Assembly: GCA_944391335.1 (NCBI GenBank) | Contig: CALXTF010000011.1 | Coordinates: 1 to 37,916 of the forward strand | Direction of reading: 5' to 3' | Source: an uncultured Alphaproteobacteria bacterium | GTDB lineage: Bacteria; Pseudomonadota; Alphaproteobacteria; RF32; CAG-239 | Length of the DNA stretch: 37,916 nucleotides | In this document: piece after piece, positions 24,783-33,636 of the stretch | How the letters are laid out: each line of letters opens with the position of its first letter | Position numbering within the stretch: the stretch's first letter is position 1 | Program-made: the position numbers and the translations under genes | Notes under the pieces: generated by a model | Told to the model about the DNA's origin: nothing | What the model saw: only the letters and a program-made list of their open reading frames with translations | The model's database searches: none

Positions 24783-25520
24783 ATGGATACGCAAACTTTA
24801 GTGGAAACAGCACAACAAATGTCCATGTGGGATTTGGTTTGGAATTCTGATTTTGTAACTAAAACCGTAATGATTGGACTAATTGCGGCCTCTGTTTGGT
24901 CATGGGCAATTATTATTGAAAAAGTTGGGACTTTGCGCAAAGTTAAACAACTATCCCGCAGTTTTGAATCTAAATTTTGGTCGGGTGGCTCTCTTGATAG
25001 ACTCTACGATAGTATCGGTAATCGTCCCGAAGATCCGATGTCTGCCATGTTTGTAGCGGCAATGAGAGAATGGAAACGTACAAATATACTAAAATCCAAA
25101 ACAGATAGAGGTTTACGCGGTGTTTCCCTTCAGCAACGTATTGAAAAAGCAATGACAGTATCTATGGATAAAGAACTGGATGCGCTTGATACACGGATGG
25201 GCTTTTTAGCTTCTACCGGTTCTGTTGCTCCTTTGGTCGGTTTGTTCGGAACAGTATGGGGAATTATTAATAGTTTTAACGCTATTGCCGCCACTCAAAG
25301 CAATTCACTGTCCGCAATAGCCCCCGGTATCGCAGAAGCCTTGTTTACAACCGCTTTTGGTTTAATTGCCGCTATTCCGGCTGTCGTTGCATATAATAAA
25401 ATATCTTCTGATATTGATCGTTATGCAAATCGCTTGGAAAATTTTATGGCTGAATTTTCAAGTATCCTATCCCGTGAAATCGATGATACGGCAATAAGAG
25501 CCGATATGGCAGGTGAATAA
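24783..25520 (+). CDS. tolQ: Tol-Pal system protein TolQ
   Basis: TolQ is the inner-membrane proton-channel subunit that energises TolA with TolR during outer-membrane constriction. The 245-residue product has three membrane spans: about residues 25-45, and the pair at about 145-170 and 180-205. The MotA/TolQ/ExbB signature includes 'GFLASTGSVAPLVGLFGTVWGII' and 'PGIAEALFTTAFGLIAAIPAVVAYN', which keeps the channel Thr. The stop overlaps the tolR start (TAATG). Confidence 0.95.
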   Translation: MDTQTLVETAQQMSMWDLVWNSDFVTKTVMIGLIAASVWSWAIIIEKVGTLRKVKQLSRSFESKFWSGGSLDRLYDSIGNRPEDPMSAMFVAAMREWKRTNILKSKTDRGLRGVSLQQRIEKAMTVSMDKELDALDTRMGFLASTGSVAPLVGLFGTVWGIINSFNAIAATQSNSLSAIAPGIAEALFTTAFGLIAAIPAVVAYNKISSDIDRYANRLENFMAEFSSILSREIDDTAIRADMAGE

Positions 25521-25972
25521 TGATTTATTTTTCCTCTCCTTCTTCAAAACCACGTTCTAGACGTCCTAAACGTCGTAATGCTGATATCAATATCACTAAT
25601 TTAATGGATGTGATGATGGTGCTTTTAGTCGTTTTTATGGTGGCGGCTCCTTTAATGACCTCCGGAATAGCTCTGAATCTTCCTAAAGTCGGTGGTCAAA
25701 ATTTAACCGGCAAAGAGACTTCTCTTAATATTAGTGTCAGTAGTGAGGGCGATTATTATATTGGTAAAGAGGAAATTCCTGCTGATAAAATTATTGCTAA
25801 AGTCATGGCCGTTAGAAACGCTAATCCAGATATAAATGTCGTCATTTCCGGTGATACAGAGGCACAGTATGGAAGAGTTATCGGCCTAATGGCTATGCTT
25901 AAAAATGCCGGTTTTGAAAGAGTCGGGTTAAAAACGGAACCTTCACCACAACAAGTCATTGGAAAGAAATAA
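25520..25972 (+). CDS. tolR: Tol-Pal system protein TolR
   Basis: TolR pairs with TolQ and carries the essential protonatable Asp in its single membrane helix. The 150-residue product has the basic N-terminus 'RRPKRRNADINITNLMDVMMVLLVVFMVAAPL', with the conserved Asp in 'TNLMDVMMVLL', and a periplasmic ExbD/TolR domain ('VVISGDTEAQYGRVIGLMAML'). The Pro/Lys/Arg-rich start is longer than in E. coli. It directly precedes tolA. Confidence 0.94.
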   Translation: MIYFSSPSSKPRSRRPKRRNADINITNLMDVMMVLLVVFMVAAPLMTSGIALNLPKVGGQNLTGKETSLNISVSSEGDYYIGKEEIPADKIIAKVMAVRNANPDINVVISGDTEAQYGRVIGLMAMLKNAGFERVGLKTEPSPQQVIGKK

Positions 25973-25978
25973 AAGTAA

Positions 25979-26926
25979 ATGAAAGCGGCTTTATATAAAT
26001 CACTATTTCTGCATATAGTTGTCTTTTTACTATGTGTAATAGATTTGCCGCTTTTTGGGCGTCATGATATAATATTAAGCCAACCGCCGATTATTGTGGA
26101 TTTGGAACAAGTTAAAATTTCGGAAATAACCAATTTGCCCTCTAAAGCTAAATTTGCAGAAGAAAATAAAAGTCCACAAAAAGTAAAAAAAATCATTCCG
26201 TTGCCAGAGAATAAGCCTCAGGCTCAACCTAAACCGGAACCTATAAAAGAACCTACCGTTGTTGAGGATACAAAATCCGAGTCCCAAGAAGCTCCTTTGC
26301 CGCCTAAAAAAGATTTTATGGTTCCTCCTCAACCTTCAAAACCTAAACTACCAAATAAAAAATCAGAACCTAAAAAACCAACCCCTTCAAAACCGGTTTC
26401 TAAAACAGAAAATAAAAAAGTAGAAAAAAAACAAACAGTGGAAAAGAAAAAACCACAAATTAGCGCCTTAAAAAATCTAATGGATTCGGTTAACGCTTTA
26501 GAAAAAAATTTAGCCGATTCAAATACAGATGCAGCTATCAAAAAGGGAACAAAAGTCGCTAATATGGGAATTGAAGGGGGAACCGGAGGATCTTATTTTA
26601 GCGAATTATCTATATCTGAAACCGATGCAATTGCCGCCAGACTCCGTCAATGTTGGAATTTGGATCCCGGAGCTATGGGAATTGATGATATGATTATTGA
26701 AATTAGAGCTTACCTTAATCGAGACGGATCGGTTCGAGATGTTGATATTTTGGATAAATCCAGATATAATAACGATGTCTTTTTCCGTTCTGTCGCAGAT
26801 AGCGCGCGTCGCGCGGTTTACATCTGTCAACCATACGATATCTTAGCGCAAAAATATGGTGATAAGTACGAATTATGGCAAACTATGCTCTTGCGTTTTG
26901 ATCCGATAAATCATACAATAAAATAA
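25979..26926 (+). CDS. tolA: Tol-Pal system protein TolA
   Basis: TolA transmits energy from TolQR across the periplasm to Pal/TolB. The 315-residue product has one N-terminal membrane span ('SLFLHIVVFLLCVIDLPLF', about 9-27), a long Pro/Lys/Glu-rich middle (about 50-165) that replaces the Ala-rich helix of enterics, and a C-terminal TonB/TolA-like domain from about 205 ('AIAARLRQCWNLDPGA...'). This is the alphaproteobacterial form. tolB and pal do not follow. Confidence 0.88.
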   Translation: MKAALYKSLFLHIVVFLLCVIDLPLFGRHDIILSQPPIIVDLEQVKISEITNLPSKAKFAEENKSPQKVKKIIPLPENKPQAQPKPEPIKEPTVVEDTKSESQEAPLPPKKDFMVPPQPSKPKLPNKKSEPKKPTPSKPVSKTENKKVEKKQTVEKKKPQISALKNLMDSVNALEKNLADSNTDAAIKKGTKVANMGIEGGTGGSYFSELSISETDAIAARLRQCWNLDPGAMGIDDMIIEIRAYLNRDGSVRDVDILDKSRYNNDVFFRSVADSARRAVYICQPYDILAQKYGDKYELWQTMLLRFDPINHTIK

Positions 26927-26942
26927 AAAAAAGGACAATGTA

Positions 26943-27671
26943 ATGGTTGAAATTAAAACACTCCCGCTTAAAACTATTTGTCGGGAAAGTTTCTCTTATA
27001 TACACACCCACCTTCGTTCAATGGTAATATTTACTGTAATCCATATTGTACTATTGATCGTAGGATTTAAATTTTTGGATGGGTGGTATGATCTTTGTTT
27101 CTTACCTTGGTTAATAGTATATTATCTTTTTTGTTGTTTTTTCTTTCGTTTTTATTTTAAGAAAAAACCTTACCTTATAACACCTAAATTGATAGGAACG
27201 TTAGTCCCTTCAATGAAAATTTTTACTTTGTCTTTTTTGGTAATTACCCTATTATTGCTATTACCTCTGATACCGCTCTTCCTTGGAATAAAAACAGATT
27301 GGGGAAGTGCTTATGGAAATTACCTTCAACATTATATGGAAGAAGATACAAAAATGATGGATACCATTACGGTTTTTGTTTTACTTCTTATTAGTCCCTT
27401 TATTTATTTTCGACCAATAATGGCGTGGATAAGTTCTCTTATCGGTCGTAGCGGCGCGCTAAAAACCGCTTTTGCCCGAACAAAAGGAAATTATTGGCAA
27501 ATGTTTGCTCTTATGACAATTTTTGAACTGTTATTTATTGTCCTAAAATTTATGGGAGATGCGTTAGGAATTAACGATTGGTTGTTAATTATTATAGGTT
27601 CTCCGTTAATGATTTATTTTAATTTAATTTTGGCACAGACATATGATTATTTTTTCTTGGAGATTGAGTGA
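26943..27671 (+). CDS. Polytopic membrane protein, unknown function
   Basis: The 242-residue protein has about six predicted membrane spans, including 'VIHIVLLIVGFKF', 'LIVYYLFCCFFFRFYF', 'FLVITLLLLLPLIPLF' and 'ITVFVLLLISPFIYF'. 'ARTKGNYWQMFALMTIFELLFIVL' resembles the segments of glycerophosphoryl-diester/YciC-like membrane domains. No catalytic motif is visible. It starts 16 bases after tolA and overlaps the next gene by four bases, so all three are probably cotranscribed. Confidence 0.75.
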   Translation: MVEIKTLPLKTICRESFSYIHTHLRSMVIFTVIHIVLLIVGFKFLDGWYDLCFLPWLIVYYLFCCFFFRFYFKKKPYLITPKLIGTLVPSMKIFTLSFLVITLLLLLPLIPLFLGIKTDWGSAYGNYLQHYMEEDTKMMDTITVFVLLLISPFIYFRPIMAWISSLIGRSGALKTAFARTKGNYWQMFALMTIFELLFIVLKFMGDALGINDWLLIIIGSPLMIYFNLILAQTYDYFFLEIE

Positions 27672-28426
27672 TGAAAAAAATATTTTTCCCGTTAATCCTG
27701 TCTTTTTTATTAGCTTTTAATCTGTTTTACTTTGTTTTGACAGCAGATAGTTTCTATCAAGAATATGTGCTTGATCGCTTTGTCTATTGGGGATATCCTC
27801 AATGGGGATTACTATATGCGGATGCTCAAACTTATTTTTATTTTAATCTCTTTTATTTGATTGTATTGTTTGTTTTGATAATCGCAGGAGTTTTTTTCTG
27901 GAGCAGAAAATACTTTAAAATATCATTTATTATAATGTTTTTTCCTTTTTTGTCGGCTTTAATGTTTTTATATATGCCGACTTATAATTGGAATAGACAA
28001 TTTGCAGTATTTAATCAAGAACGCCATCATGAAAATAGTCGAATTCCGGAAGGTAAATGGTGGGTTTCTGTTGATCAAATGGAACGTTATTCCGATGTTT
28101 CGTTATGGGAAAAATTAAAAGGCTGCTTTGGACGTGGAGAATGGCCGGGAGGATATGCCATATGGGGAGATTATAGAGTATGGTTGTTACCGGATTTTAA
28201 GACAAATACACTTGGAAGAAGAGGTATGGTTTTTCATGGAGGCACAAAAAACAGTTCACCTTGGGGAATAGATTTAGGCGATCAAATTATTGATTTTGCC
28301 ATTCAATTAAGACGGGCTAAAGCGCCTCTTGAAATTAACATTAATTACGGAGATGCTAATAAAAACACAAGTGGAGAAACAATGGCTGATCCAATCAATG
28401 AGATTGTAAATAAGGAAGAAAAATAA
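27668..28426 (+). CDS. Membrane protein with a degenerate L,D-transpeptidase/Tlde1-like C-terminus
   Basis: The 252-residue product has two to four N-terminal membrane spans (about residues 5-25, 56-77, 85-105) and a domain at about 120-235, presumably outside the cytoplasm. The stretch 'GRRGMVFHGGTKNSSPWGIDLG' recalls the L,D-transpeptidase/DUF2778 (Tlde1) active-site pattern HGGx...SxGCIDL. The position of the nucleophile Cys is Trp/Gly here ('SSPWGIDL'), so catalysis is doubtful. It overlaps the preceding gene (ATGA) and ends just before a convergent gene. Confidence 0.55.
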   Translation: MMKKIFFPLILSFLLAFNLFYFVLTADSFYQEYVLDRFVYWGYPQWGLLYADAQTYFYFNLFYLIVLFVLIIAGVFFWSRKYFKISFIIMFFPFLSALMFLYMPTYNWNRQFAVFNQERHHENSRIPEGKWWVSVDQMERYSDVSLWEKLKGCFGRGEWPGGYAIWGDYRVWLLPDFKTNTLGRRGMVFHGGTKNSSPWGIDLGDQIIDFAIQLRRAKAPLEININYGDANKNTSGETMADPINEIVNKEEK

Positions 28427-28429
28427 GAT

Positions 28430-30076
28430 TTATGACTTATTGTAATAACGAGAAAATTTTTGTATAATATCTACATGAACTTGTTTATTTTCCTTTAGTT
28501 TTTCGCGAATTGCAATAATTTCGGAAGGTTCTGGCAAAGGCATATATGCAAAAATTTTCTTTTTTTGCTCTTTATCGCCCATTTTAATGTATTTATTCAA
28601 GCCTGATTGAATTTTAGGAGATAGTTTGGGAATAATTGTTTTTATGGCGGAACAACTAATTTCCGCGGCAAAAATCATATCGTCTCTTTTATGTCCGAAC
28701 TTTAATTTATTTTCTGGTTCAAGAGATTGATGCATAGAGCGTCCGATAACATATACAAAATTTCCCGAATAGTTATATAATCGATTACATTCATTAAGTT
28801 TGAACTTGAGAGCTTGATTAGGCAGCATATTTTTAAGACGATCGCTTCCAATAATCTGCTCAAAGAAATCGAGTGCGGAACCAATAGGATTTTTGTGATG
28901 AATAGAAATTATTTGTTTTTCGGCTGTTTCAGCTTTACATTCTTTGTTCATTTTATATTCTTTAGAAACACTTTCAAAAGGTTTATTGTTTACCGGATCA
29001 GGAAAGGCGAGAGCGCCGATATTATTGATGCCGTTTTTAACCATAGGTAAAATATATTGATAGTCAAATGTTTTAATAAAATCGTTATAATTAAAATTAT
29101 TGCAAAAAATAGAATGTTTATTTGCTTCGAATTTTTCAGATAAAACACCAGCTAATGTTTTAAAATATAATTCTTCACATTTATTTGTATAAGTTTGTTT
29201 TCGAATATTTTCTATATCAGAGGTATCGGATTTTTCTTGTGTGATACCAAGAGCTTTATCAATAATTTTAGGGGCATCTTCACCAAATTGTTTTTGCATA
29301 AGTTTACAAAAACTATCGTAATTACTACCAATATTTCCCCCTTGAGCAAGATTTCGGCCTTCCATTAACATTGTCCCGTACATTTTAAGGAACTCAGGTT
29401 TTGGGTATGCGTCGAACATACTTCTTAAATTTTTGCGAAAATCCTCATCCTTTTTTTTAACCATAAAAGTATAATCTTTGGTTTGGTTAGCATCAAAAAC
29501 GTATTCTTCGATATCTGGTCGGAGACTTTCGATTGCTGTATTTATAGTATTTTGTGAATTATAGACGGCAAAATCGGAAGCTAACCTTTTTTTTAGTAAA
29601 GCTTGTTTAGTTTCAATAATTGTTTTGAATTTAAGAGCGTCGTCTTCATTAAGTGATCCGCCACAAACGGCGGCAGAGATATCATCGGCATTTTTAATTC
29701 CTATTTCATATAAGAGTGTAGCGATAACTTTAGTGCCGTTTATTTTGCAGTTATTTAATTGCCCACCTGCCAAGCCGAACCATCCCAGTTGTTTATAGAT
29801 ATTAAGATTGCGATTTCTTCGAATTCGTTCACGTAAAAGATCAATATTTTTTATTTCATCCAATTCATGTTCAGCCACAATATTAAAAGCATGTTCGTTA
29901 TTATCTTCAAAAGTTTTTTTATTAAGAGAATTGATAGTATTATACAGATGATTTAGATCTTCTGGTTTAAGGTTATCGGCATCTGTATTACAAATATCGA
30001 GCATAGCAAGAGTTGCCAATATTCGAGTTTCGAGATTTATTTGTTCATTTTTAGATTTTGTTTTGATGGCGGCCAT
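28430..30076 (-). CDS. Large cytosolic protein, unknown; HNH-like His cluster
   Basis: I do not recognise the family. I place the start at the ATG of MAAIKTKSKNEQ (30076), which has a GGGAG seven to eleven bases upstream; an in-frame TTG at 30091 would include that site in the coding region. The 548-residue protein is mostly helical, hydrophilic, and has no signal or membrane span. Near residue 410, 'IHHKNPIGSALDFF', followed about 40 residues later by 'NRLYNYSGNFVYVIGRSMHQSLE', looks like an HNH-type nuclease core (HH, N, H). Gut alphaproteobacteria carry many such lineage-specific proteins. A nuclease role is speculative. Confidence 0.6.
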   Translation of the reverse strand: MAAIKTKSKNEQINLETRILATLAMLDICNTDADNLKPEDLNHLYNTINSLNKKTFEDNNEHAFNIVAEHELDEIKNIDLLRERIRRNRNLNIYKQLGWFGLAGGQLNNCKINGTKVIATLLYEIGIKNADDISAAVCGGSLNEDDALKFKTIIETKQALLKKRLASDFAVYNSQNTINTAIESLRPDIEEYVFDANQTKDYTFMVKKKDEDFRKNLRSMFDAYPKPEFLKMYGTMLMEGRNLAQGGNIGSNYDSFCKLMQKQFGEDAPKIIDKALGITQEKSDTSDIENIRKQTYTNKCEELYFKTLAGVLSEKFEANKHSIFCNNFNYNDFIKTFDYQYILPMVKNGINNIGALAFPDPVNNKPFESVSKEYKMNKECKAETAEKQIISIHHKNPIGSALDFFEQIIGSDRLKNMLPNQALKFKLNECNRLYNYSGNFVYVIGRSMHQSLEPENKLKFGHKRDDMIFAAEISCSAIKTIIPKLSPKIQSGLNKYIKMGDKEQKKKIFAYMPLPEPSEIIAIREKLKENKQVHVDIIQKFSRYYNKS

Positions 30077-30220
30077 TATATATACTCCCAACTATGTTTT
30101 TTATAGAATAAAGCAATATTATTTTTATGTCAATAAAATATACAAAATAATGTTGACATTAAAATAATTTTAAATTATATACCAATTAACACAATATTTA
30201 TCATTATTAAAATTATTTGT

Positions 30221-30589
30221 ATGAATTTTAGATTTTTTAATTCGTTTACTTTTCTGCGAAGGTGTTTCAATCTTCCCAGAAATAAAAAGTTGCGCTGGGG
30301 CATTGTTAAAGAAGTTTCGACATCTAAAGGAGAGGATCTTCGGCTTTGTGTTCTTATAGAAAACACAGATAAGTATATTGACATTGCTCAAAGAAGAATT
30401 TTTTCTAAGGTTGATAGTGGCCTTGTAAAGCGTATAGCTCTTCCGGCCAATCGTTATTGCGGTAAGACGGAATATGTTTATTTTACCAACAATGGCTGGT
30501 ATATCCATTTACCAAAAACTTTTATTATGGATATATATAGCAATTCGTGGTGGCAAGACGGGAAAACTGAGAAGGAGCTATTGATGTAA
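30221..30589 (+). CDS. Small basic hypothetical protein
   Basis: The 122-residue product is basic at the N-terminus ('FLRRCFNLPRNKKLRWG') and contains several beta-strand-like stretches ('LRLCVLIENTDKYIDIAQRR', 'TEYVYFTNNGWYIHLPKTF'). It has no signal peptide and no recognisable motif. It is a single-gene unit followed within five bases by a strong terminator, and the 140-bp repeat (copy B) begins in that terminator's T-tract. Confidence 0.55.
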   Translation: MNFRFFNSFTFLRRCFNLPRNKKLRWGIVKEVSTSKGEDLRLCVLIENTDKYIDIAQRRIFSKVDSGLVKRIALPANRYCGKTEYVYFTNNGWYIHLPKTFIMDIYSNSWWQDGKTEKELLM

Positions 30590-30594
30590 AAAGG

Positions 30595-30629
30595 ACCTGC
30601 ACATTTTAAAAATGTGCAGGTTCTTTTTT
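30595..30629 (+). terminator. Terminator after the small basic protein gene
   Basis: Stem ACCTGCACATTT/AAATGTGCAGGT (30595-30606 with 30610-30621) with a three-base loop is followed by TTC and T6. Copy B of the 140-bp repeat starts at the last T. Confidence 0.92.
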
Positions 30630-30759
30630 ATTATTCGAACGTAACACTACCTGCGAAAAAAGGTAGATGTAGACATACCGTTAGGCTTGCGAGGCCTTGG
30701 GGCAGGGCAAACGTAGTTCAAAACAGGTAATACTACTTGCCTTAGCTAGTGGAAGTTTA
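30629..30759 (+). mobile_element. Terminator-associated structured repeat, copy B (131 bp)
   Basis: Same element as 9431-9570, with a nine-base deletion after 'GACATACC' that removes one outer arm of hairpin H2. Two base changes in the paired regions (AAGCCT to AGGCCT in H2; CCACT to CTACT in H3) keep pairing as G-T wobbles. The flank is ATTA instead of ATGA. It forms an inverted pair with copy C. Confidence 0.8.
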
Positions 30760-30972
30760 GCAACTACCCGCGAAAAAAGTTTGTTATTAAACACAATATC
30801 CAAAAAACAATCCTTTATGCCTCCTAAAACCTAATATCACTTAAGTGTGAATGTTTGTTTTGAACATAAAGAATTGAAAGACTAGTGAAGTATAACGGGA
30901 AATTTAGACAAATTTTTGTTGGCTTAAATTTGCTTAGTGATATTATATTATTACATAACCAAAGGTAAAAAC

Positions 30973-32017
30973 ATGGATGAAAATATTAAAGATATAATTC
31001 AAATTTATTTATATAATAATAACTTTCGTGGTTATGATTCTCATGATCAGATGAGAGAAATATTATATAATCGACCGGACTTAGCACCAAGACATACTAA
31101 CAACAGTTCAAGAATTCTTAAAGTCTAATAAAAATGATAGTGATTCTTATGGGATTGCATATGAAACATTAGGAAAGATTGTAGAAATAAAACCGGAATT
31201 GATTGATTCTGCGATAAAAGGTGTTTTGGATGCAAAATCACAGACAAAAGAAACGTTATCTTTCTTGGCAAAGTGTATGAAAAAGCGTCAATCATATGAT
31301 ATATCAGGTATTTCAGACGAACAACGCAAGTTGTTGTTAGCGGCATACAATATGCGTTATTCACTTCAAGATGAGATATATTACTGCTATGATAGATTGG
31401 GTATAGACAAGATTTCGCAAATGAGATTTTCCGCACAACAAAGATGTATGAATGTAATGATGGGTCAGTTAGGTAAGGAACAGAAACTTCCTGCTGAAGA
31501 TGTTAATCAATATCGTAAAGATGCAGATAATAACGAAATGTATCAATCTAATGGAGATTGGTTGCTTCCTGCAAGTTTTAATGCAGCGGAAATTTTCGGT
31601 TGTTATTTTCCATCTTATATTAAAAGTACGGAAAAGCATTTGTCGACGCATGATGCGGTTTATTGGTTGCCCGAGGATTTACCGGCAAGCAAGAGAGAAA
31701 GTTTTCGTTTTTTTGTGCAAAGAAATTTGATTTATGATGATACTCACGGACAGAGAAAATCTCGTTCTTTAGCAGAAATGGAGGTTATATCTAAAAACTG
31801 GAAGTATTTGAAACTTGAAGACGAAAAGCTAAAATATAAAGACATTTTGGCAATCTGCCAAAGCCATAAATATGCTGAACAAGAATATGATAAATTTGCA
31901 ACTGAAGCCGCTAAATGGGGTGTAAGTGAAAGTGAATATAAACTTCCACTAGCTAACGCAAGTGGTATTACCTGTTTTGAACTACGTTCGCCCTGCCCAA
32001 AGGCTTCGCAAGCCTAA
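30973..32017 (+). pseudogene. Frameshifted hypothetical gene, 3' end replaced by repeat copy C
   Basis: A frame from ATG 30973 (MDENIKDIIQIYLYNNNFRG...) ends at 31128, while a second frame, open from about 31086, reads 'ILTTVQEFLKSNKNDSDSYG' and continues to 32017. Joining them near 31085-31100 gives one helical protein of about 345 residues of unknown family. From 31939 the frame runs into repeat copy C, so the last 26 residues ('LPLANASGITCFELRS...') are encoded by the repeat and the native C-terminus is lost. It has a frameshift and a truncation, so it is almost certainly a pseudogene. No known domain is recognised. Confidence 0.7.
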
Positions 32018-32078
32018 CGGCTGGGCAGGTATGTCTACATCTACCTTTTTTCGCAGGTAGTGTTACGTTCGAATCATA
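31939..32078 (-). mobile_element. Terminator-associated structured repeat, copy C (140 bp, inverted)
   Basis: This is a full-length copy in minus orientation. Its TATGATTCGAACG end lies at 32078 and abuts the minus-strand T-tract of the terminator at 32078-32113; its AAGTTTA end lies at 31939 inside a coding frame. H2 has the perfect inner arm AGGCTT/AAGCCT. With copy B it encloses 1,179 bases as inverted repeats. Confidence 0.8.
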
Positions 32079-32115
32079 AAAAACACCATCGGTATTAGCC
32101 AATGGTGTTTTTTTT
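32078..32115. terminator. Bidirectional terminator after the CoA-transferase operon
   Basis: AAAAAACACCAT (32078-32089) pairs with ATGGTGTTTTTT (32102-32113). On the minus strand it is downstream of the CoA-transferase genes. Confidence 0.85.
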
Positions 32116-32210
32116 AATCCTAAACGTTTTATTTTGATAAGTATGTTAATCATTATAAAAATTAAAGAAAAATTAGAACTTTAAAATTCTGAGAAGATGT
32201 TGGTATAGAA

Positions 32211-32873
32211 TTATATAATTTTTTGATTTAATGTTTCATCAATAATTAAATCAGCTTCAGTTGATTGAAGTACTTCTTCTAATGAAAAAAGAGGATTGAT
32301 TTCTTTTAAAAGCAAACCTTTGGGTGTTGGTTTAATAACTGCTCTTTCGGTAACAATTAAATCTACTTCTCCGGCGGCGGTAAGGGGTAAATTGCATTTT
32401 TTTACGATTCGTGGTTTTCCTTTATTTGTATGTTCCATGGCAATAATCACCTTTTTTGCCCCGACGACCAAATCCATAGCTCCGCCCATACCGGGAACAA
32501 AGGCACCTGGGATCATCCAATTGGCAAGATTACCTTTTTCGTCAACTTGTAAAGCACCTAAAACAGTAGCATTGACGTGTCCTCCGCGGATCATGGTGAA
32601 AGCCATTACCGAATCAAAAAAAACAGCTCCCGGTCGAATTGTTACGGGAACACCGCCGGCATTAGTAATTTTAGGTTTGTTTCCAGCGTGATTATCATGT
32701 GGACCGACGCCTAACAGTCCATTTTCGGATTGAAAAATAACGTGTATGTTATGTGGAATATAGTTGGCAACTTCAGTTGGCAAGCCGATTCCCAATGTAA
32801 TAACATCCCCTTGGGAAAGTTCTTTTGCAACACGACGGGCAATGGTTTCACGACATTGTTCTTTAGAAAGCAT
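32211..32873 (-). CDS. CoA-transferase subunit B (3-oxoacid/acetoacetate type)
   Basis: The 220-residue beta subunit of a class I CoA-transferase moves CoA between short acyl groups such as succinyl- or acetyl-CoA and acetoacetate. It has the catalytic glutamate motif 'SENGLLG', followed by 'GHVNATVLGALQVDEKGNLANW' and 'GMGGAMDLV', which are typical of ScoB/AtoA. It is paired with subunit A immediately upstream (six bases). Whether the acceptor is acetoacetate or butyrate cannot be read from sequence. Confidence 0.93.
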   Translation of the reverse strand: MLSKEQCRETIARRVAKELSQGDVITLGIGLPTEVANYIPHNIHVIFQSENGLLGVGPHDNHAGNKPKITNAGGVPVTIRPGAVFFDSVMAFTMIRGGHVNATVLGALQVDEKGNLANWMIPGAFVPGMGGAMDLVVGAKKVIIAMEHTNKGKPRIVKKCNLPLTAAGEVDLIVTERAVIKPTPKGLLLKEINPLFSLEEVLQSTEADLIIDETLNQKII

Positions 32874-32879
32874 ATTTCC

Positions 32880-33521
32880 TCACTTGACCAAATAGTCGAT
32901 AAAAATTCCTGGAATTGTAATTTCAGCAGGATTAAGGGGTTCATCACAAATTTCATCAGGTTCTGCAATTACCACATCTGCGGCTGTTGCCATGACTTGA
33001 TTAAAGTTACGGGTTGTACCGTCAAGGAATAAATTTCCATACGGATCGGCTTTAGTTGCATATATAATTGCAACATTAGCTTTAAGAGGTTTTTCAAGTA
33101 AATATTTACGTCCTTCAACATCAATAATTGCTTTTCCTTTTTCAACGACCGTATTAACGCCGGTAGGGGTTAAAAAACCACCTAAACCAGCCCCCGCGCA
33201 GCGAATTCTTTCAGCTAAAGTTCCAAGAGGCACCAGTTCAACTTCTAATTCGCCGGCATGCATTTGTATTCCGGTTTCAGGATTTGTTCCGATATGACCA
33301 ACAATAGCTTTTTTGACAAGTTTATTTGTGATTAATTTACCACGGTCGTATTCTGGAAAAGATGTGTCATTAGCAATAAGAGTAAGATTCCCGATTTTAT
33401 TGTTTATAATTTCATCAATGACTTTTTCAGGACTTCCACAGCGCAAAAATCCGCCAATCATAATTGTGTCGCCGTCATGAATTAGTTTTCCAGCTTCTAA
33501 AATTGAGATAAATTTTTTCAT
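32880..33521 (-). CDS. CoA-transferase subunit A (3-oxoacid/acetoacetate type)
   Basis: The 213-residue alpha subunit partners the gene downstream. It has 'DGDTIMIGGFLRCGSPEKVIDEI' (CoA-binding loop of the GGF type), 'GHIGTNPETGIQMHAGELEVELVPLGTLAERIRCAGAGLGGFLTPTG' pieces and 'ATKADPYGNLFLDGTTRNFN', as in ScoA/AtoD. The two genes form a compact operon that ends at the terminator at 32078-32115. Together they suggest ketone-body or short-chain fatty-acid metabolism. Confidence 0.93.
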   Translation of the reverse strand: MKKFISILEAGKLIHDGDTIMIGGFLRCGSPEKVIDEIINNKIGNLTLIANDTSFPEYDRGKLITNKLVKKAIVGHIGTNPETGIQMHAGELEVELVPLGTLAERIRCAGAGLGGFLTPTGVNTVVEKGKAIIDVEGRKYLLEKPLKANVAIIYATKADPYGNLFLDGTTRNFNQVMATAADVVIAEPDEICDEPLNPAEITIPGIFIDYLVK

Positions 33522-33636
33522 ATGTTTTAGTCTTTTAAATTAAAATGATAATTAAATATAACGTAATTTTATTTAAAGTCACCTTTTTTGTTTTGTTGTT
33601 AAATAGGGTATTAACAAGAAAGTTCATTATATAAAA

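Noticed and set aside
31939-32017. The last 26 codons of the 31 kb hypothetical frame as a genuine C-terminus
   Set aside because: They coincide exactly with repeat copy C and are absent as protein elsewhere; the frame just happens to be open through the repeat.
32296-32691. Long open frame on the plus strand opposite the CoA-transferase subunit B gene
   Set aside because: It is antisense to a clearly conserved enzyme and has no ribosome-binding site; it reflects the codon use of the real gene.
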